From Sipunculus nudus (lineage: Eukaryota > Annelida > Sipuncula > Golfingiida > Sipunculidae): a DNA stretch of 64,000 nucleotides. This document shows positions 35,554 through 47,235 of the stretch, piece by piece. The notes beneath the pieces were generated by a model. The model ran no database searches, was not told where the DNA came from, and saw only the letters and a list, made by a program, of their open reading frames with translations. Made by a program: the position numbers and the translations under genes. Location of the stretch: NCBI GenBank assembly GCA_026874595.1, contig CM049308.1:16802001-16866000 (forward strand), read 5' to 3'. Every line of letters begins with the position of its first letter. Position 1 is the stretch's first letter.

Positions 35554-37166
35554 ACAGGTGATTAGTAATAGATAAATATGCCTGATTCAGGGATCAGACA
35601 CCAGTGATAGATAAAGATACTTGCTTCTAAACTGCTTTTGGCTTCAGCTTTAAGCGTGACATTTATCTTTCTGTGTCAGCAGACAGGAGACACCAGCAAG
35701 TGCCTTTTCTACTCCGTAATAAACCATAAAAATGTAATTAATGAAGTTAAGTTGCTGTTACACTTAACATGGTACCAGCAAAGACTTAGTTGTATAAAAA
35801 ATGCATTTTGTTACAAGCTTCTGGACAAATTGCTCTTCTCTGCCTTGTAGTGCATGAACATTCTTTATATAGGTTTTATGACTGATGGCGAATATTTATT
35901 AGAAAAATTTCCCTATGAGCATTTTGTCTTGATACCATGTCTAAATTAAAATTCACAATTAGTGTTAAAAAAAAAGAGAAAAAGAAATTTATCATATTGT
36001 TCTCTTGTTTTCCATGGACCGTAGTCCCACATAGTTGTAAAACAAATATGAAAAAAAAAAAAATGAAAAATAAAGATAATTGAAGAAAGATGACTGTCAT
36101 TAGGGCATTGTTTGATACTACATATTTAGTTATAAACACATGAGACACTTTCTGAGATAAATTATTGTAAAATTAAACATCAGACAAAAGAAATTTTTTG
36201 GAAGTATTAAAAAATTAGATATTCAGGCCATTAAGCATCAGAATTATAGTTAACTACATTGAAAATGTTTTTTATCCCACTTTTATGAATATGAAAAAAG
36301 TATTGTATAGAAGTCTTCTCAATTGTGATAAGCATATGTTTATACCAAGGAGGTTATGTTTATATCAATGTTTGTGTATTTGCAGGTTTAATCAGAAAAA
36401 AAACCTCATTAGACATTGATTCACCAATAAAGTAATCCACTGTAGTAATATAATGATCAACATCTTTTGCCATTTTCCTAGATTTTCCACAAAATTTCTG
36501 AAACAGGAACGTAATTGGGCCACTGATCTAATAAACTATCTAGATGTGGTGTTCAGTGTATAAAGTATCTTGTAACAAGATTCCTCTCCTCCAAATACCT
36601 GGAAATTAGTTCTTTAGTTTATTAAATTTATTCATTATTATTGTTTAATCCTTCTAATAAAAAAAGCCAAGGCTGGACTTTTCAGATTGGCAGAACAGTT
36701 AAGCTGTGGATATATTTATACATGAACCAATTACTAAGCATTGCCCAGGCAGCTTTAAGTTTCATATAGATACAAACAGTGGATATGTGTTTGACTGGAA
36801 GCCTTTCTTATAGATCAGTTTCAGGTCATCTTTAGCTCTGAGAAATCAGCACCCTAGCTGACTCTGCTTGAACTGTCAACACGGAGCAAGTTGTCAGGCT
36901 TCGGGTAGATCTGTTTGACTGGCTGTCTAACACAACCCATGATATTCTGCACATAATAGTTGCCTAGTTAATTACAAGAAATGGGTTTGAATTGGCCAGT
37001 AGTTAGTGATCCATCAATATAGGCAGGGCAGGCCCTGTCCCTTGATGTACAGTAGTTGGGATTGGTAACAGCACTGCTTGAGTTGGAGTAGATATTGAAT
37101 TTCAAATTGACCTACTGGGGAGATCACAGCTTGCTGTGGATGCAGCAGGAACCACTTATGATGATG
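35554..37166. other. Putative intron 1; candidate conserved non-coding DNA, no gene seen
   Basis: From about 36700 the composition becomes less AT-biased and lacks repeats, which would fit conserved regulatory DNA. This is only an impression. No exon supported. Confidence 0.35.
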
Positions 37167-37180
37167 GTTGCCACAGCAAC
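37167..37180. promoter_or_regulatory. RFX/X-box-like palindrome
   Basis: GTTGCCACAGCAAC is two perfect GTTGCC/GCAAC-type arms with a 2-bp centre. A second, weaker site (ATCACCATGGCGAC) follows at 37190-37203. Confidence 0.5.
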
Positions 37181-37189
37181 AGTTGTTAC

Positions 37190-37203
37190 ATCACCATGGC
37201 GAC
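37190..37203. promoter_or_regulatory. Weak RFX/X-box-like site
   Basis: ATCACCATGGCGAC, ten bases downstream of the stronger palindrome at 37167. Confidence 0.35.
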
Positions 37204-37829
37204 ATGATGCTGCAGCATGATGGCTGTAGCGGCTGTGTCTGCTGTGGCAGATTGGGACCCCAGGAATGACAGGCTCATTTGATTGGTCAGTATTGATAGG
37301 CTTTGGTAGGATAATTCAATTATCATTCACCTGCCTAGAATAAATTTACCCAACCACACACTGGAAATAGGCAGGGGTGACAGTGAGAGGTCAAGATTGA
37401 CCAAGTCTGGTGTGTTCCTGACTGCCATAAAATACGATTCAAACTGAAGGTGATAATGCCATGCATCGGCTCTCATGGACCCTTCATGGTGGTATGTTGA
37501 CTTATCATATGCTAAAATTTCTCATACCTACCTGTGCACTTTGAACAATGCTAGTTCATGGATTTACTTTTCATCACTTTCTATTGTGTGTTATATATAT
37601 AATATTCAAACAATTCCAAAATTGTGTTGTTTTTTTTATAATCTGGTCTCTGGGGCACATTTTATGGCATATATTGGATGACATAGCTGTGGCTACCATA
37701 ACCATTATACTACATGCTATATAAATGGTGAATTGGTTACTTCAAAACTCACATTTAAGTAATGGTTGTTTCAAAAGCAGGAAATGCCATACAATTGGAT
37801 CCTAAAGGGATCATCACAGGGATAAATGA
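37204..37829. other. Putative intron 1; no gene seen
   Basis: Balanced composition to about 37450, including AATTCAATTATCATTC, then AT-rich. No exon supported. Confidence 0.35.
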
Positions 37830-38100
37830 AAATTCTCCTTTTTCCAATGTTTAAATTTAAAAACTGAATTCCAGTCTCCTGAAAAAAATTTAGGTTTCTC
37901 AATTTTCCCAGGACAGACTGGAATCCTCTTTTTTCCCAAAAGAATGAGAATTCTCATTTTTCCAAGGAACATCAAGAATCTTTTCAAATCATTTTTTTTA
38001 TTTTCATTTTTCCTGGGAAGAATGAGAATTCTCATTTTTCCTGGGAAGATGCTGGATCTTGCCCGGTGATCATTCTTCCCTTGACATATATATATTCATA
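37830..38100 (+). repeat. Short internally repetitive dispersed repeat
   Basis: The motif GAGAATTCTCATTTTTCC and variants recur several times (around 37830, 37945 and 38030). The last copy with its right flank matches 2.64-2.74 kb. Each motif is a palindrome (GAGAATTCTC). Confidence 0.6.
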
Positions 38101-39959
38101 CCAAATAGTACATCTGTAAGTTTTATGTTTGTTACTAAATTCCTTGTTCCCAGGTCATAAGTTCTACCAAAAAAAAAAGTAATTATGTTTTAAGAAAAAT
38201 TTGAATAATTGTTCACAATAACTCCTTTTTGTTGGGATACATGTAACCTTCATTTCATATACTTTATTTTTTCATCATCTGCTACATTTTGTGTCACACA
38301 AGCCTGTTAAAAAGTGTGATTTGGTACATGGTGTATCAAACATGAGTAATTCTAACAAATAGCAGAGTCGGCATAATACGGAGGTAGCCTTTTAAATACC
38401 AGTGAGAGCATAACAGGTGTAAAGGCAGAGATAAGCCATCAGAACTAAATGAGATACCCTACATGCCACAGAATCACATTGCACTTGATAAGACTGAGCT
38501 TGGTGTTACCGTAGTTATTCTACTGAACTTAACATTCTTTAAAAATGAGATATTAAAAAAGTCCTTATCACCTCAATATTTTGCTTGTATAATTAACAAA
38601 TTGGGTGGTGTCCAAATTTTCAACATTTCTCAGAACTGATCATTAATCATGTCTAAACTGTGCATTCATAGAATGTGGTAAATGGTTAAATCTAGTTAAC
38701 AACATCATTTATAAGGAATGAAATGTGAAGTATTCACAGTTGAACACAGTTATTTATTTATTTAGAACGATCACATGTGCACAGTTTAAAAATACAGAAA
38801 ACATCCACATATAACAGGTTACAAACTTAACAAAGCTCATTGAGATTTTGATATTTTGAATTGGAATATTACTGGTTCTTCAAAATCAACTATTCAAGGT
38901 TTTGAAAAAAAGTCTGATAAAAGCTATTGTATGGTGCATTTGTTTGACACCTTTCCTTTAGTGCACTGAATATTAATTGAATGTGCATGCCAGGTAATAT
39001 GTTGGCTGTAATTTATTCTTGATTTGCCAGTCATGGTGCAGTAACTGAGTAAGACAAAAGATAATAAGATAGGTTTTTAAATAAATAAGTATGAATTTGA
39101 CATGATGATATACATGTATGGTAGTCGTTCTCATACTGGATTCACTGCTCAGCTATGTGCGCTTTAAGAATGTTACCTTGTATGTGATTAAGCATTGTAT
39201 TAACTGTTGATTAAATTCTGTTGTATATATTTAGTGGACTTAGTTTGTTGGTACATGTTTTGCCTCATGCATTGCAAGGTTTGTTAAATAAGTGTAAAAA
39301 GGGCAGCACTTGTTAGTAAAAGTAATGTCTTAGAATTTTTGAGATATGTGATTTAGAGGGGTATCAGGAATTTGGCAAGAAGATTTGTGCAGGGTAAAAA
39401 AAATTGAATGCATGAAGAGTTTACATATTTTTACTTAAGATGAATGTCCACAAAAGAACTGGTATCATGTAAGAGAAATTTCTGAAAAAAAAGTGTTTCA
39501 TTTTTGGGACTGGATGATGTAATGGCTCATTATAAATTAATGTACAGATATATTAAGTGAGTGTAAAACCAGTTATATTATACAGGGAAGTTTTTAATAT
39601 GATTTTAATGCACATTCCCATGTCATAACATTGTCTCCTCCTCTCATTTTCTCTCTCTCTTTCTCTCTCTCTTTCTTTTCTCTCACCATTTGTGGTTTTG
39701 TTCAATCCAGATAGAATTCCAATTTTGTCTGGTTCAGTTACAAACTGGACCAGATTGTAAAAGATCTGTGATTTGACAAGTAATTTATGAATTATATATA
39801 TAATTTGATATAAATATATTTATATAATATATCTCTCATAAATAACTTCTTTAATTAACTCTGACATTAATTATATATATATGATATAATTATAATTATA
39901 TAATATATTTCTCATAGAAGTAAATATGAGATTTATAAATATGATATCTATTATATAAG
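38101..39959. other. Putative intron 1; low-complexity stretches only
   Basis: CT-rich tract at about 39637-39690 and an AT-only tract at about 39790-39960. No gene or clear element. Confidence 0.45.
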
Positions 39960-40066
39960 TACAGTTAAACCTCCCCCAATGACCATCTCAGTTTAGCAAC
40001 CACCTCAAAATAACAACCACTTTCATGTTGCCATTGGTGGTTGTAATTTTGAAGTTTCACTATATC
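39960..40066. repeat. Small MITE-like repeat (CAGTTAAACCTCC family)
   Basis: Starts ACAGTTAAACCTCC and ends GAAGTTTCACTAT, roughly inverted. The body is AACCACCTCA / GGTGGTTGT repeats. Related ends occur inverted at 47.79-47.84 kb (AAGGTTTTACTGTATA). Confidence 0.5.
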
Positions 40067-40084
40067 TTTATACAAAAGTTCTGA

Positions 40085-40420
40085 AGTGTATGCTTCCGCA
40101 TATTGGGGGACATTGATTTGGGTTTGCCCGTCTGTCTGTGTGTCTGTCCGTTCATCAGGTTTTCTTCCTGTGCCATATCTTACCTAAATATTATCTGATT
40201 TCATTCAGATTTGGCTCAGTGATTGCTCTCATGCATACCTTGGAGTGTCTGTCTGAAAATTTATCATCACCAGCTCTAAAAAAAAATGTCCCCATTTGTT
40301 TTCGATTCACAACAAATTTATGACATGTGGAGACATCTTCAGGGGAAAAAAAATTAAAACATATTCAGAAGGTAAGCAAAACAGGGGACACAGATTCCAC
40401 AAATTTGCTTGTTATTGTTG
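40085..40420 (+). repeat. Dispersed repeat, GGGGGACATTGATTTG family
   Basis: The left part has ATTGGGGGACATTGATTTGG followed by a GTCTGTCTGTGTGTCTGTCC run; the right part has ACAGGGGACACAGATTCC. The GTCTGTC run after a conserved head resembles families A, B and E. Only one copy is visible here. Confidence 0.45.
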
Positions 40421-42573
40421 TCCCTATGTAATTTAAATCGTGAACCCTCTGTATTGATAGAGGTCCTTGTCCATTGTATGTGTCCTTAGCTTCGTTAATT
40501 CTGTACTTGACCCTATATTTAACACGCCAAGATAAATCCATACTTTGCAGCTTTTGGATTGTCTGGGGGTATAATGTCAGCTGAATATTTTCTAATCAAG
40601 GGGCTTCCTTAATGCGTTCTTAAGTGAGAATGACCACTAATAGATGTTCCAGTTAGTTCAGAAAATCCAATTATTAACAGACCAATCAGCTAACAGGTCT
40701 ATTCAGGCCCGAGAGGTCACTGATTTTCCTTAGATATAATCCATTTTAAATGCTTCGGAGTGACGAACTGCACCGTAAGAGTGGTCAGCCATTTGGTCTG
40801 TAATTGCATTATGTGCAGTGTCAAATATAGCATCCTCAGGATGTCAGTTGTTAGGAATACTGTACAGATTCAGCAGACTAGAATCTCTTGATAAAGTTCA
40901 GTCCGATGCAAAAAAGGTACCTGTGTTTATTTTATTTGAAAGTTTCCCTGATTTCTGAAGAGGTTATGACCAAAGTGTCTTAGAGGAATGACTGGTTCAA
41001 AGCCGAACAGTTATGTGTTAAACTGTTAATAGTTTTTTATTTGTGCTCTGTTTTAAAACATTTTTTATATTAATTCACATTTTTCATAATACAAAAAGCA
41101 CACAAGTCATTTCAGCTTCTGTAGTATAGATTATAATTAATAACAAAGATTTGAAATCTTAAAAGTGAAAACCTGACATTATAAAGTAAAAGAGTTCACT
41201 GAATGTAATTCACAATATGGTAGTATCTTTGACATTTTCCTTTCTTTGAAAGTCTTCTGAGCAGGCCAACAGAAAATTGGTCTGTTGAATTGACACTCCT
41301 TTTTATCTTTGGGGGGGGGGGGGGGCGAATGAGCACTCAGTCCTTGATAGTATAGTTGCACATTTGTGGTTTAAGCAAGGAGTAATTAACTTTTTCTGCC
41401 ATTTTTAGTATTTTTTTTATTTAATTGCTATAGCATCAAGTTAAACCTGGGTCATATTAGAAAAGAAAAAGTGATTACAATCTTTGCTGTAGCTGGCACC
41501 CTCATTTCATTATGATATACAAATGGTGTTACCTATAATATAATGGGCTACTTAAGGCCCATTGTTTCGACAGAGACTCCTTTATAGTCCTCGCGGTGAG
41601 AAAGCCAATCAAGCATGCTGTTGCTATTACTGTCAGGATCAAATATTAATAAACTAAATGGATTGTGATTGGTTGAGCTGCTTTATTTGAGAGAGCGTTA
41701 AAGAGGCAGTTTGTGTGACTGGTAAGGTACTTATCTCTACCAGATAGGAATTAGACAGCGATGAATAGTTGTTTCTCATAGATAATTTGATATTAGTGCT
41801 ACTTTTAGATATGTCTGGCTCCTGGGATAGGAGTACTTCAGCTTTGATTGACAGCTACTTGAATTCTTAGTACAAAGACCATGATGTTCCAATTGATTGA
41901 TCTTTTTTATTGCTTAATATTTTATTAATACTCTTCCACTCAAACTTCATGCCATAACTTGTAATGAATTTTATGTCTTAGCAAATAGTATTCAGCATTG
42001 TATTCTGTGGCTTAGAAAATGATGGCTCAGTAAGATTTGTGCTGATGTTACTGTATGCATGCTAAATTCCTGAATGGTACATTATGATCATACAACCTGG
42101 CATGTTTGCATAGATGTAGCTTTTTGTTTTGTAACCTTCATTGTTTTGATTTTTTTTCTGAAGTGCTGGTACTGCTGTTGTTAGAGCTTTGATGATTTTG
42201 CCAGCTGACTTTATTCTGTACATATAAAATGTGAAATATTGGAATATGTTAATAATGGCAGGAAATAACAGAGCAAAGTCCAGAAAACATATCTGACAAC
42301 ATGATACATATACATCTTGCATGTACAGAAAGTTCTTTTTAACTGGTGGCCAAATAAAATGTGTCCTGCCCGGTGTAGCGTGAAAAGTTCAGTATCTGTG
42401 TAAATACGAAGTGTTACTATTGTGCCCTAGACAGAGAACTGTGTGTTGTTAATTGTGGTTATGCACAAGGATAGACACACAAACGCCTGTATGCACCAGT
42501 GGCGTCCCCCCTAACAATACAGGCCCCCACATTTTGGGATGTTGTGTGGGGTGTCTTATTAGCTGTGATTACA
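40421..42573. other. Putative intron 1 / upstream flank of the coding exon
   Basis: G15 run at 41311-41325. No exon supported. From about 41550 to 41720 the sequence is less AT-rich. Confidence 0.4.
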
Positions 42574-42587
42574 GTTGCCATGGCAAT
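42574..42587. promoter_or_regulatory. RFX/X-box-like palindrome
   Basis: GTTGCCATGGCAAT, one base from the palindromic consensus, about 0.4 kb upstream of the FOXN coding exon. Confidence 0.48.
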
Positions 42588-42988
42588 GGCCTATGTGGGA
42601 AGCTGGTGCATGAGGGAGAAGCCAGTGGGCCTTAGAGCTGTGTGTATTCACATGACACAGGCTCCTAGAGTCATTAGTCACAGCTGTTACACAGCCTCAT
42701 GGGTACTCCCCAATTGATGCTATTTTGGAGTCCCCAGCACTAGGGGAAGCGGTACCCATTTAGGTCATCATGGCTTCCAGTGATGTCTTCCACCTAACGC
42801 TGGAGTACAACTGCTGAATTTTAGGCCTGTTTATGGGGCTTTTAAGCTAAAATTGTCTGGCAGACAGAGTCATTAGATAGAGTGGTACCTCTCTATGCAG
42901 ATTTGGGAGCATTTATCCTGGACTTTGCTCAAGTTTTTTGGTGCTGGATGTGGTTTGGTGAAACTGACTAGTGGGTTATATTCTTCAG

Positions 42989-43002
42989 GTTGCCATGGCA
43001 GC
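42989..43002. promoter_or_regulatory. X-box-like sequence overlapping the FOXN start codon
   Basis: GTTGCCATGGCAGC differs from the palindrome GTTGCCATGGCAAC at one base and includes the initiator ATG. It may simply be a Kozak context (GCCATGG). Confidence 0.25.
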
Positions 43003-43591
43003 AGACATGAGAGCGGAGGAGAGTGATGCGTCAAAGCGGGCTCGGCTTGTAGAGAGCTTGAGCGCCAGTTTCCCTGGTAGCGCGTTGTCACGGGCGCTGC
43101 ATGCAATGGATGAAGACCAGGAGAATGCGGAGGATCCGTTATCCAGTAGCTGCTTTGCATCCTTACGACTGGATAAAGTTAAAATAGAGGAGGAAGAGGA
43201 TGATGAGTTAACTAGTCTAGCTTGGTTACAAGACAATGATTTACTGAAAAACTTGAGGGCTGGAGAAGACCTCTTTGATAGCCCATCAGACGAACTCCAG
43301 AAGGAAAACGCAGGTGGAAACCAGGGTTATGCCCCCCAAACACATCCACCCCACGTTCCGTATAACCCTCAAAAACATGTGAACAGTAAACCCCCTTATT
43401 CTTTCAGCTGCCTCATATTTATGGCTATCGAGGACTCACCGTGCAAGAAGTTGCCAGTTAAGGATATATACTCGTGGATTTTAAACCACTTTCCTTACTT
43501 CCAAAATGCCCCAACGGGCTGGAAAAACTCTGTGCGCCACAACCTGTCTCTCAACAAATGTTTCAAAAAAGTGGAAAAGGAAAAAGGCCAG
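42995..43591 (+). CDS. FOXN3-like: FOXN2/FOXN3-type forkhead transcription factor, first coding exon
   Basis: This exon encodes residues 1-199 of a nuclear DNA-binding regulator. The start is the ATG in GCCATGG (42995), 6 bases after an acceptor (TTATATTCTTCAG, ending 42988). Open frame runs upstream only into the intron. Residues 60-75 are very acidic ([10 protein letters not shown]), followed by [15 protein letters not shown], a hallmark of the FOXN2/FOXN3 subgroup. The forkhead begins at about 132 ([18 protein letters not shown]), and helix 3 is [19 protein letters not shown] (175-193), carrying the DNA-contacting N-S-x-R-H-x-x-L-S residues. The exon ends with an intact codon (CAG) at a GTAGGT donor, inside the domain, so splicing to 60504 is needed for a complete forkhead. 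Vertebrate FOXN3 (CHES1) is a transcriptional repressor linked to cell-cycle checkpoint control; the role here is inferred. FOXN2 and FOXN3 are usually a single gene in invertebrates. Confidence 0.96.
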
Positions 43592-44824
43592 GTAGGTTCA
43601 TGTTATCTTAACTTTTATAACTTTCTTGAAATTTTTTGTAGTACAGAAAACAATCAATAAAAATCACTGCAGCATCCTTAATAACTTTTAATCACACAAT
43701 TAAACATTTCCACATGCTTACATTGCTCAGTATATTTTTGTTTGCTGATTTTAAATTAAAATATTTTTTTTACATCGGTTAATAATATTACCAATAAAGA
43801 TCACTAGAACAGCTAAAATTGAAATTCTAGACTGACCAATCAGTTGTTTCCTGTATTTTGTATTTTTTTTTTGTTATTTTGAAAAGTGATGTATATTTAC
43901 ATTATTTTGCAGGTTATGCATTAGAGTTTTCAAAGTGAAACTTCTTATTGATCAGTGTATGTTTGTATATTGTATGTCCTTAATTTAATTTCATGTTTCT
44001 TATGAATGAACAATGGGCACTTAAGGTTTTTTTTTTTTAAATAATTTAGGATTTTTACTGTACATACTGCTGTCATTGACGACAGTAACTACTGTAATCA
44101 CTAAGGCCTACAGGTCCAGCATTACCTCATAGAACCCACTCCAGTCAGTCCATAAAAATTTATAAAAGTCCTTAAAAGTCCTGGAAAAAAGACCCTTGAA
44201 TGTTATTTGTATGGCAGAGTAAAACATTGTATGTAACGTCAGATGTTAACTTGAATGAGCATACTCACTGACTCAGATAGCGGAGCGGTATATGACCCTG
44301 TAAGGTGGAGTACAAGTTACCTGATCAGTGGCCTGAAGCGCCTGGCCAGGTAATTGATTAATTAACAGTAGAATTACCATCCTCACCTCCCCGCTGTATT
44401 TATTGTGTTGACAGCCCTGTTCTACCCAGGGGATACAAGCTGCACTCCCGGTTACTATTAAAGCCAAACAGCACTATACACAGTTAGTGAATGGCAACAT
44501 TACTCCTAACCTGGGACACCTTCGTATTGCTAACGAACCACTGTGCTTGACCTGCAGGTTGATGAAGTACTTAAGTAAATTATAAGTATGCAATAACTTA
44601 ATAACTTGTTGATATAATACTGAAAAGCAAAATTAAAATAAATTTACCTTGACGGAAGTGCTTGTCACTGAATTTGCATATGTAAAAAAAAAATTATATT
44701 TTTCTTTATCTTTTACAGGGAAATATACTTTATTGTTCCCTGATTACTTAATACATATTTATAATTTTTAAATTCTTATAGTCAGTTCAATGAAAATATT
44801 GAACTTTTCATATTAATATATATG
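43592..44824 (+). other. FOXN intron inside the forkhead domain, first part
   Basis: Donor GTAGGT at 43592. AT-rich with no repeats recognised up to 44824. Translation into the intron would add about 20 residues before a stop (43660), so an intron-retention product would lack the wing. Confidence 0.6.
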
Positions 44825-45100
44825 TCAAGGCCTGGATCCTGATCTGGATTCAGTTCAGCCTAAACCCTGATCTGGATCTCGGCTGGACCAATCGCCTATT
44901 GGTCTTGACTGATTCCCAGTTGGTCAAGACAAAATCCCAACTGGGATTCTGACCAGACCAAACCCCGATCAGGATCAGGTCCAACCCATATCCTGATTCA
45001 GACTGTGAGTTGACATAATACTTAATACTTGACATATATGACAAGTATATATTGTCATATCCCGATTGGGATTCAGACCAACCTAATTCTTGATCCTCAA
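44825..45100. repeat. Palindrome-rich degenerate array (GATCTGGATT motifs), first block
   Basis: Variants of CCTGATCTGGATTCAG and CAACTGGGATTCTGACCAG recur, and many form short hairpins (GACCAATCGCCTATTGGTC; TCCCAACTGGGA). A second block of the same composition is at about 45640-45840. Confidence 0.6.
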
Positions 45101-45235
45101 ATAATAACAAAGAGAATTCCTGACTTCCTGTCAAATCAGTTGAAGTTTATGGCTACCCATACCATGGATCCAGCTCATAACTGTACCTACTTGCTAACTT
45201 CATGTCCAGGCTCTTTTTAATCATCAAATCAATGT
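45065..45235 (-). repeat. Dispersed repeat, inverted copy of 8.45-8.62 kb
   Basis: Reverse complement matches 8451-8615 through GATTTGATGATTAAAAAGAG, ACAGTTATGAGCTGGATC and GGTATGGGTAGCCATAA. See that entry. Confidence 0.75.
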
Positions 45236-45404
45236 AAAAATTGTGAATATTTATAAAATGTTTTTGCTTATTTTAGATACAGATTTCAATTATTTTTATC
45301 TATACAAACATGATGTATAAGGTTATACAAGCCAGAAAAATTTTATTCATCATATTGTGAATTTTACAAAAGTTAAGTAGCATTCTTTTATTCCATTAAT
45401 TAAT

Positions 45405-45490
45405 TCATGTCAGGTACAAGTCCTACTAATATTCACTTGTTCAACTAAGTCTTTATGTGTATGAAGTTTGGCATTGCATAAATAAAAGTT
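45405..45490 (+). repeat. Direct repeat, partner at 46.26-46.35 kb
   Basis: ATGTCAGGTACAAGTCCTAC, CACTTGTTCAACTAAGTCTT and GTTTGGCATTGCATAAATAA recur in the same order at 46263-46345 with a few changes. The two copies bracket the second palindrome-rich block and the (AT)n tracts. Confidence 0.75.
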
Positions 45491-45639
45491 TGTCATGATG
45501 ATATTAGATTTAAATTTATGAGAAGGCTGATCTAAGGTGAATTTTCCTCAGTTTAATTAGAAGTATGTGATATATTTAGATTTAGTATATTTATGTGCTA
45601 TTTTTAGTATTATGTCAACTCATATTGTCAATCAGAATT

Positions 45640-45840
45640 TGGGCTGGACCAGATCCTGATCAGGGTTAAGACTTGTCAGAATCTGCTCGGGCTTTGGTCT
45701 GGACCAATTGGTGATTGGTCCAGACCATATCCCAACTGGGATTCAGTCCGACCTAACCCCTGATGAGGATCTGGTCCAGCCCAGATCCCAGTCAGGGTTA
45801 GGCTGAACTAAATCCCGATCTGGATTGGGTCTGTACCAAT
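45640..45840. repeat. Palindrome-rich degenerate array, second block
   Basis: Same motif vocabulary as 44825-45100 (GGACCAATTGGTGATTGGTC; CCCAACTGGGATTCAGTCC; GATCCCAGTCAGGGTTAGG). It ends at the duplicated segment next to the (AT)n tract. Confidence 0.6.
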
Positions 45841-45854
45841 TGCTGAAATATATG

Positions 45855-45920
<66 letters not shown>

Positions 45921-45955
45921 CTGGATTGGGTCTGTACCAATTGCTGAAATATATG

Positions 45956-45992
<37 letters not shown>
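45820..45992 (+). repeat. Duplicated 48-bp segment plus two (AT)n tracts
   Basis: A segment beginning ATCTGGATTGGGTCTGTACC and ending AATATATGCATACATATATA occurs at about 45820-45865 and again at 45918-45965. Each is followed by a pure (AT)n tract (to 45918 and to 45992). A replication-slippage duplication is likely. Confidence 0.9.
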
Positions 45993-45996
<4 letters not shown>

Positions 45997-46261
45997 ACCC
46001 TAAAGCTGTCAAAGGCTACTTGATTCATGCCAAAAAGGATATATCCTTGCTATTACTTTTCTCTAGATTTATTTGTAGCTTGCTACATATCAGGAAGTAA
46101 TTGAAATTGACATGCAAGTAACAGAGTTTGTACACAGTAGTTGAGTATTCTCTGCAATTTGACCATTGTTTAAACTGATTCAATACAAATGTGATTTCTT
46201 TTGGCAATCTTTCCTAATTTAAAAGTTATATTGATGGAAAAAGTTACACAGATAAGCCAAG

Positions 46262-46350
46262 AATGTCAGGTACCAGTCCTACTAATCTTCACTTGTTCAA
46301 CTAAGTCTTATGTGTATATAGTTTGGCATTGTGTAAATAACTAAAGTTAC
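46262..46350 (+). repeat. Direct repeat, partner of 45.41-45.49 kb
   Basis: See the entry at 45405. Confidence 0.75.
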
Positions 46351-46644
46351 TCTTAAAGCCAAGGTTTAAGTTTGTGATGACTACAAGTTCCCTACTTTCC
46401 TTTTATTAATGCTTAATCTGTAGCTATGTGTTCCTAATAGAAAGTAGTTGCTCTTGTCCTGGGTTTTCATAAATTGTAAAAAGACATTTCTATCAGATTC
46501 ATAACAAATTTAATTGGAGAAATGGACATTTTTATTGAAAAAACTTGAAACTTAGTGAAATTGTTAAAAAAAAAAAATAGTATTAATGCCAAAGACACAT
46601 TACTGGTTAATGAAAGGAACAACCAGTTAAGGCAGAATTATTGT

Positions 46645-47235
46645 ATCCCCAGACAAAATCGGGGGATACTATGTTTTCATGACGTCCCGCTGCCGCTGCA
46701 TATAAATCTTGTTGGCGCAACAACTAAAATAATATTTCACGGATCCTTCCCCCAAACTTGGTATATGTATAGATATGGGTGAGAGGAGGATGCCTATTTA
46801 AAATGAGGTCATGACCTTTACTAGGAGAGTGTCCTTGACCTTGAATAGGTCCAATCTTGGGGGAAATCACACAAATTCTTAAATATCTCAAGAAATCTTG
46901 CTTGGATTGATCCCAAAATCAAGTTGATCGAAGATCATGGATAGGGTTGTCAACTTCCAGAAACTAGTAGCATCACCTGTTATTCTTTCAGTTGTCTTTG
47001 TGCCGTTTAATACCCCATCATTGCCACTTTACAGTACTGTGACCATTATAAGTCAAAAACTAGATTTCTTTCATATTATGCATGTACATAGACATTGGTT
47101 AGGGGATGATGTATATTGAAATTGGGGTCATGATCTTTTCTATGAGAGTGACCTTTTCTATGAGAGTGGTCTGATATTAATTGTTGCTGAAGATTGGGGG
47201 GGGGGGGGGGGCTATTCTTTAGGGGGGGGGGATTA
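46645..47235 (+). repeat. Family E element (GTATCCCC/GGGGGATAC head)
   Basis: The head reads TGTATCCCCAGACAAAATCG then GGGGGATACTATGTTTTCAT, an inverted GTATCCCC/GGGGATAC pair followed by CGCTGCCGCTGC, closely parallel to the head of family B (GTATCCGCC ... GATACTATGTTTTTGACC). The body includes a decayed GGTGGCGCCACCTG equivalent (AGTAGCATCACCTGTTATTC) and a perfect AGGTCATGACCT (46806-46817). It ends in two G runs (47196-47211 and 47222-47231). Confidence 0.6.

Noticed and set aside
42985-43236. Antisense open frame (Ser-rich) opposite FOXN exon A
   Set aside because: Mirror of the acidic coding sequence on the + strand; no motif or splice support.
45743-46028. Open frames of Ile-Tyr repeats
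   Set aside because: Direct translation of (AT)n tracts.
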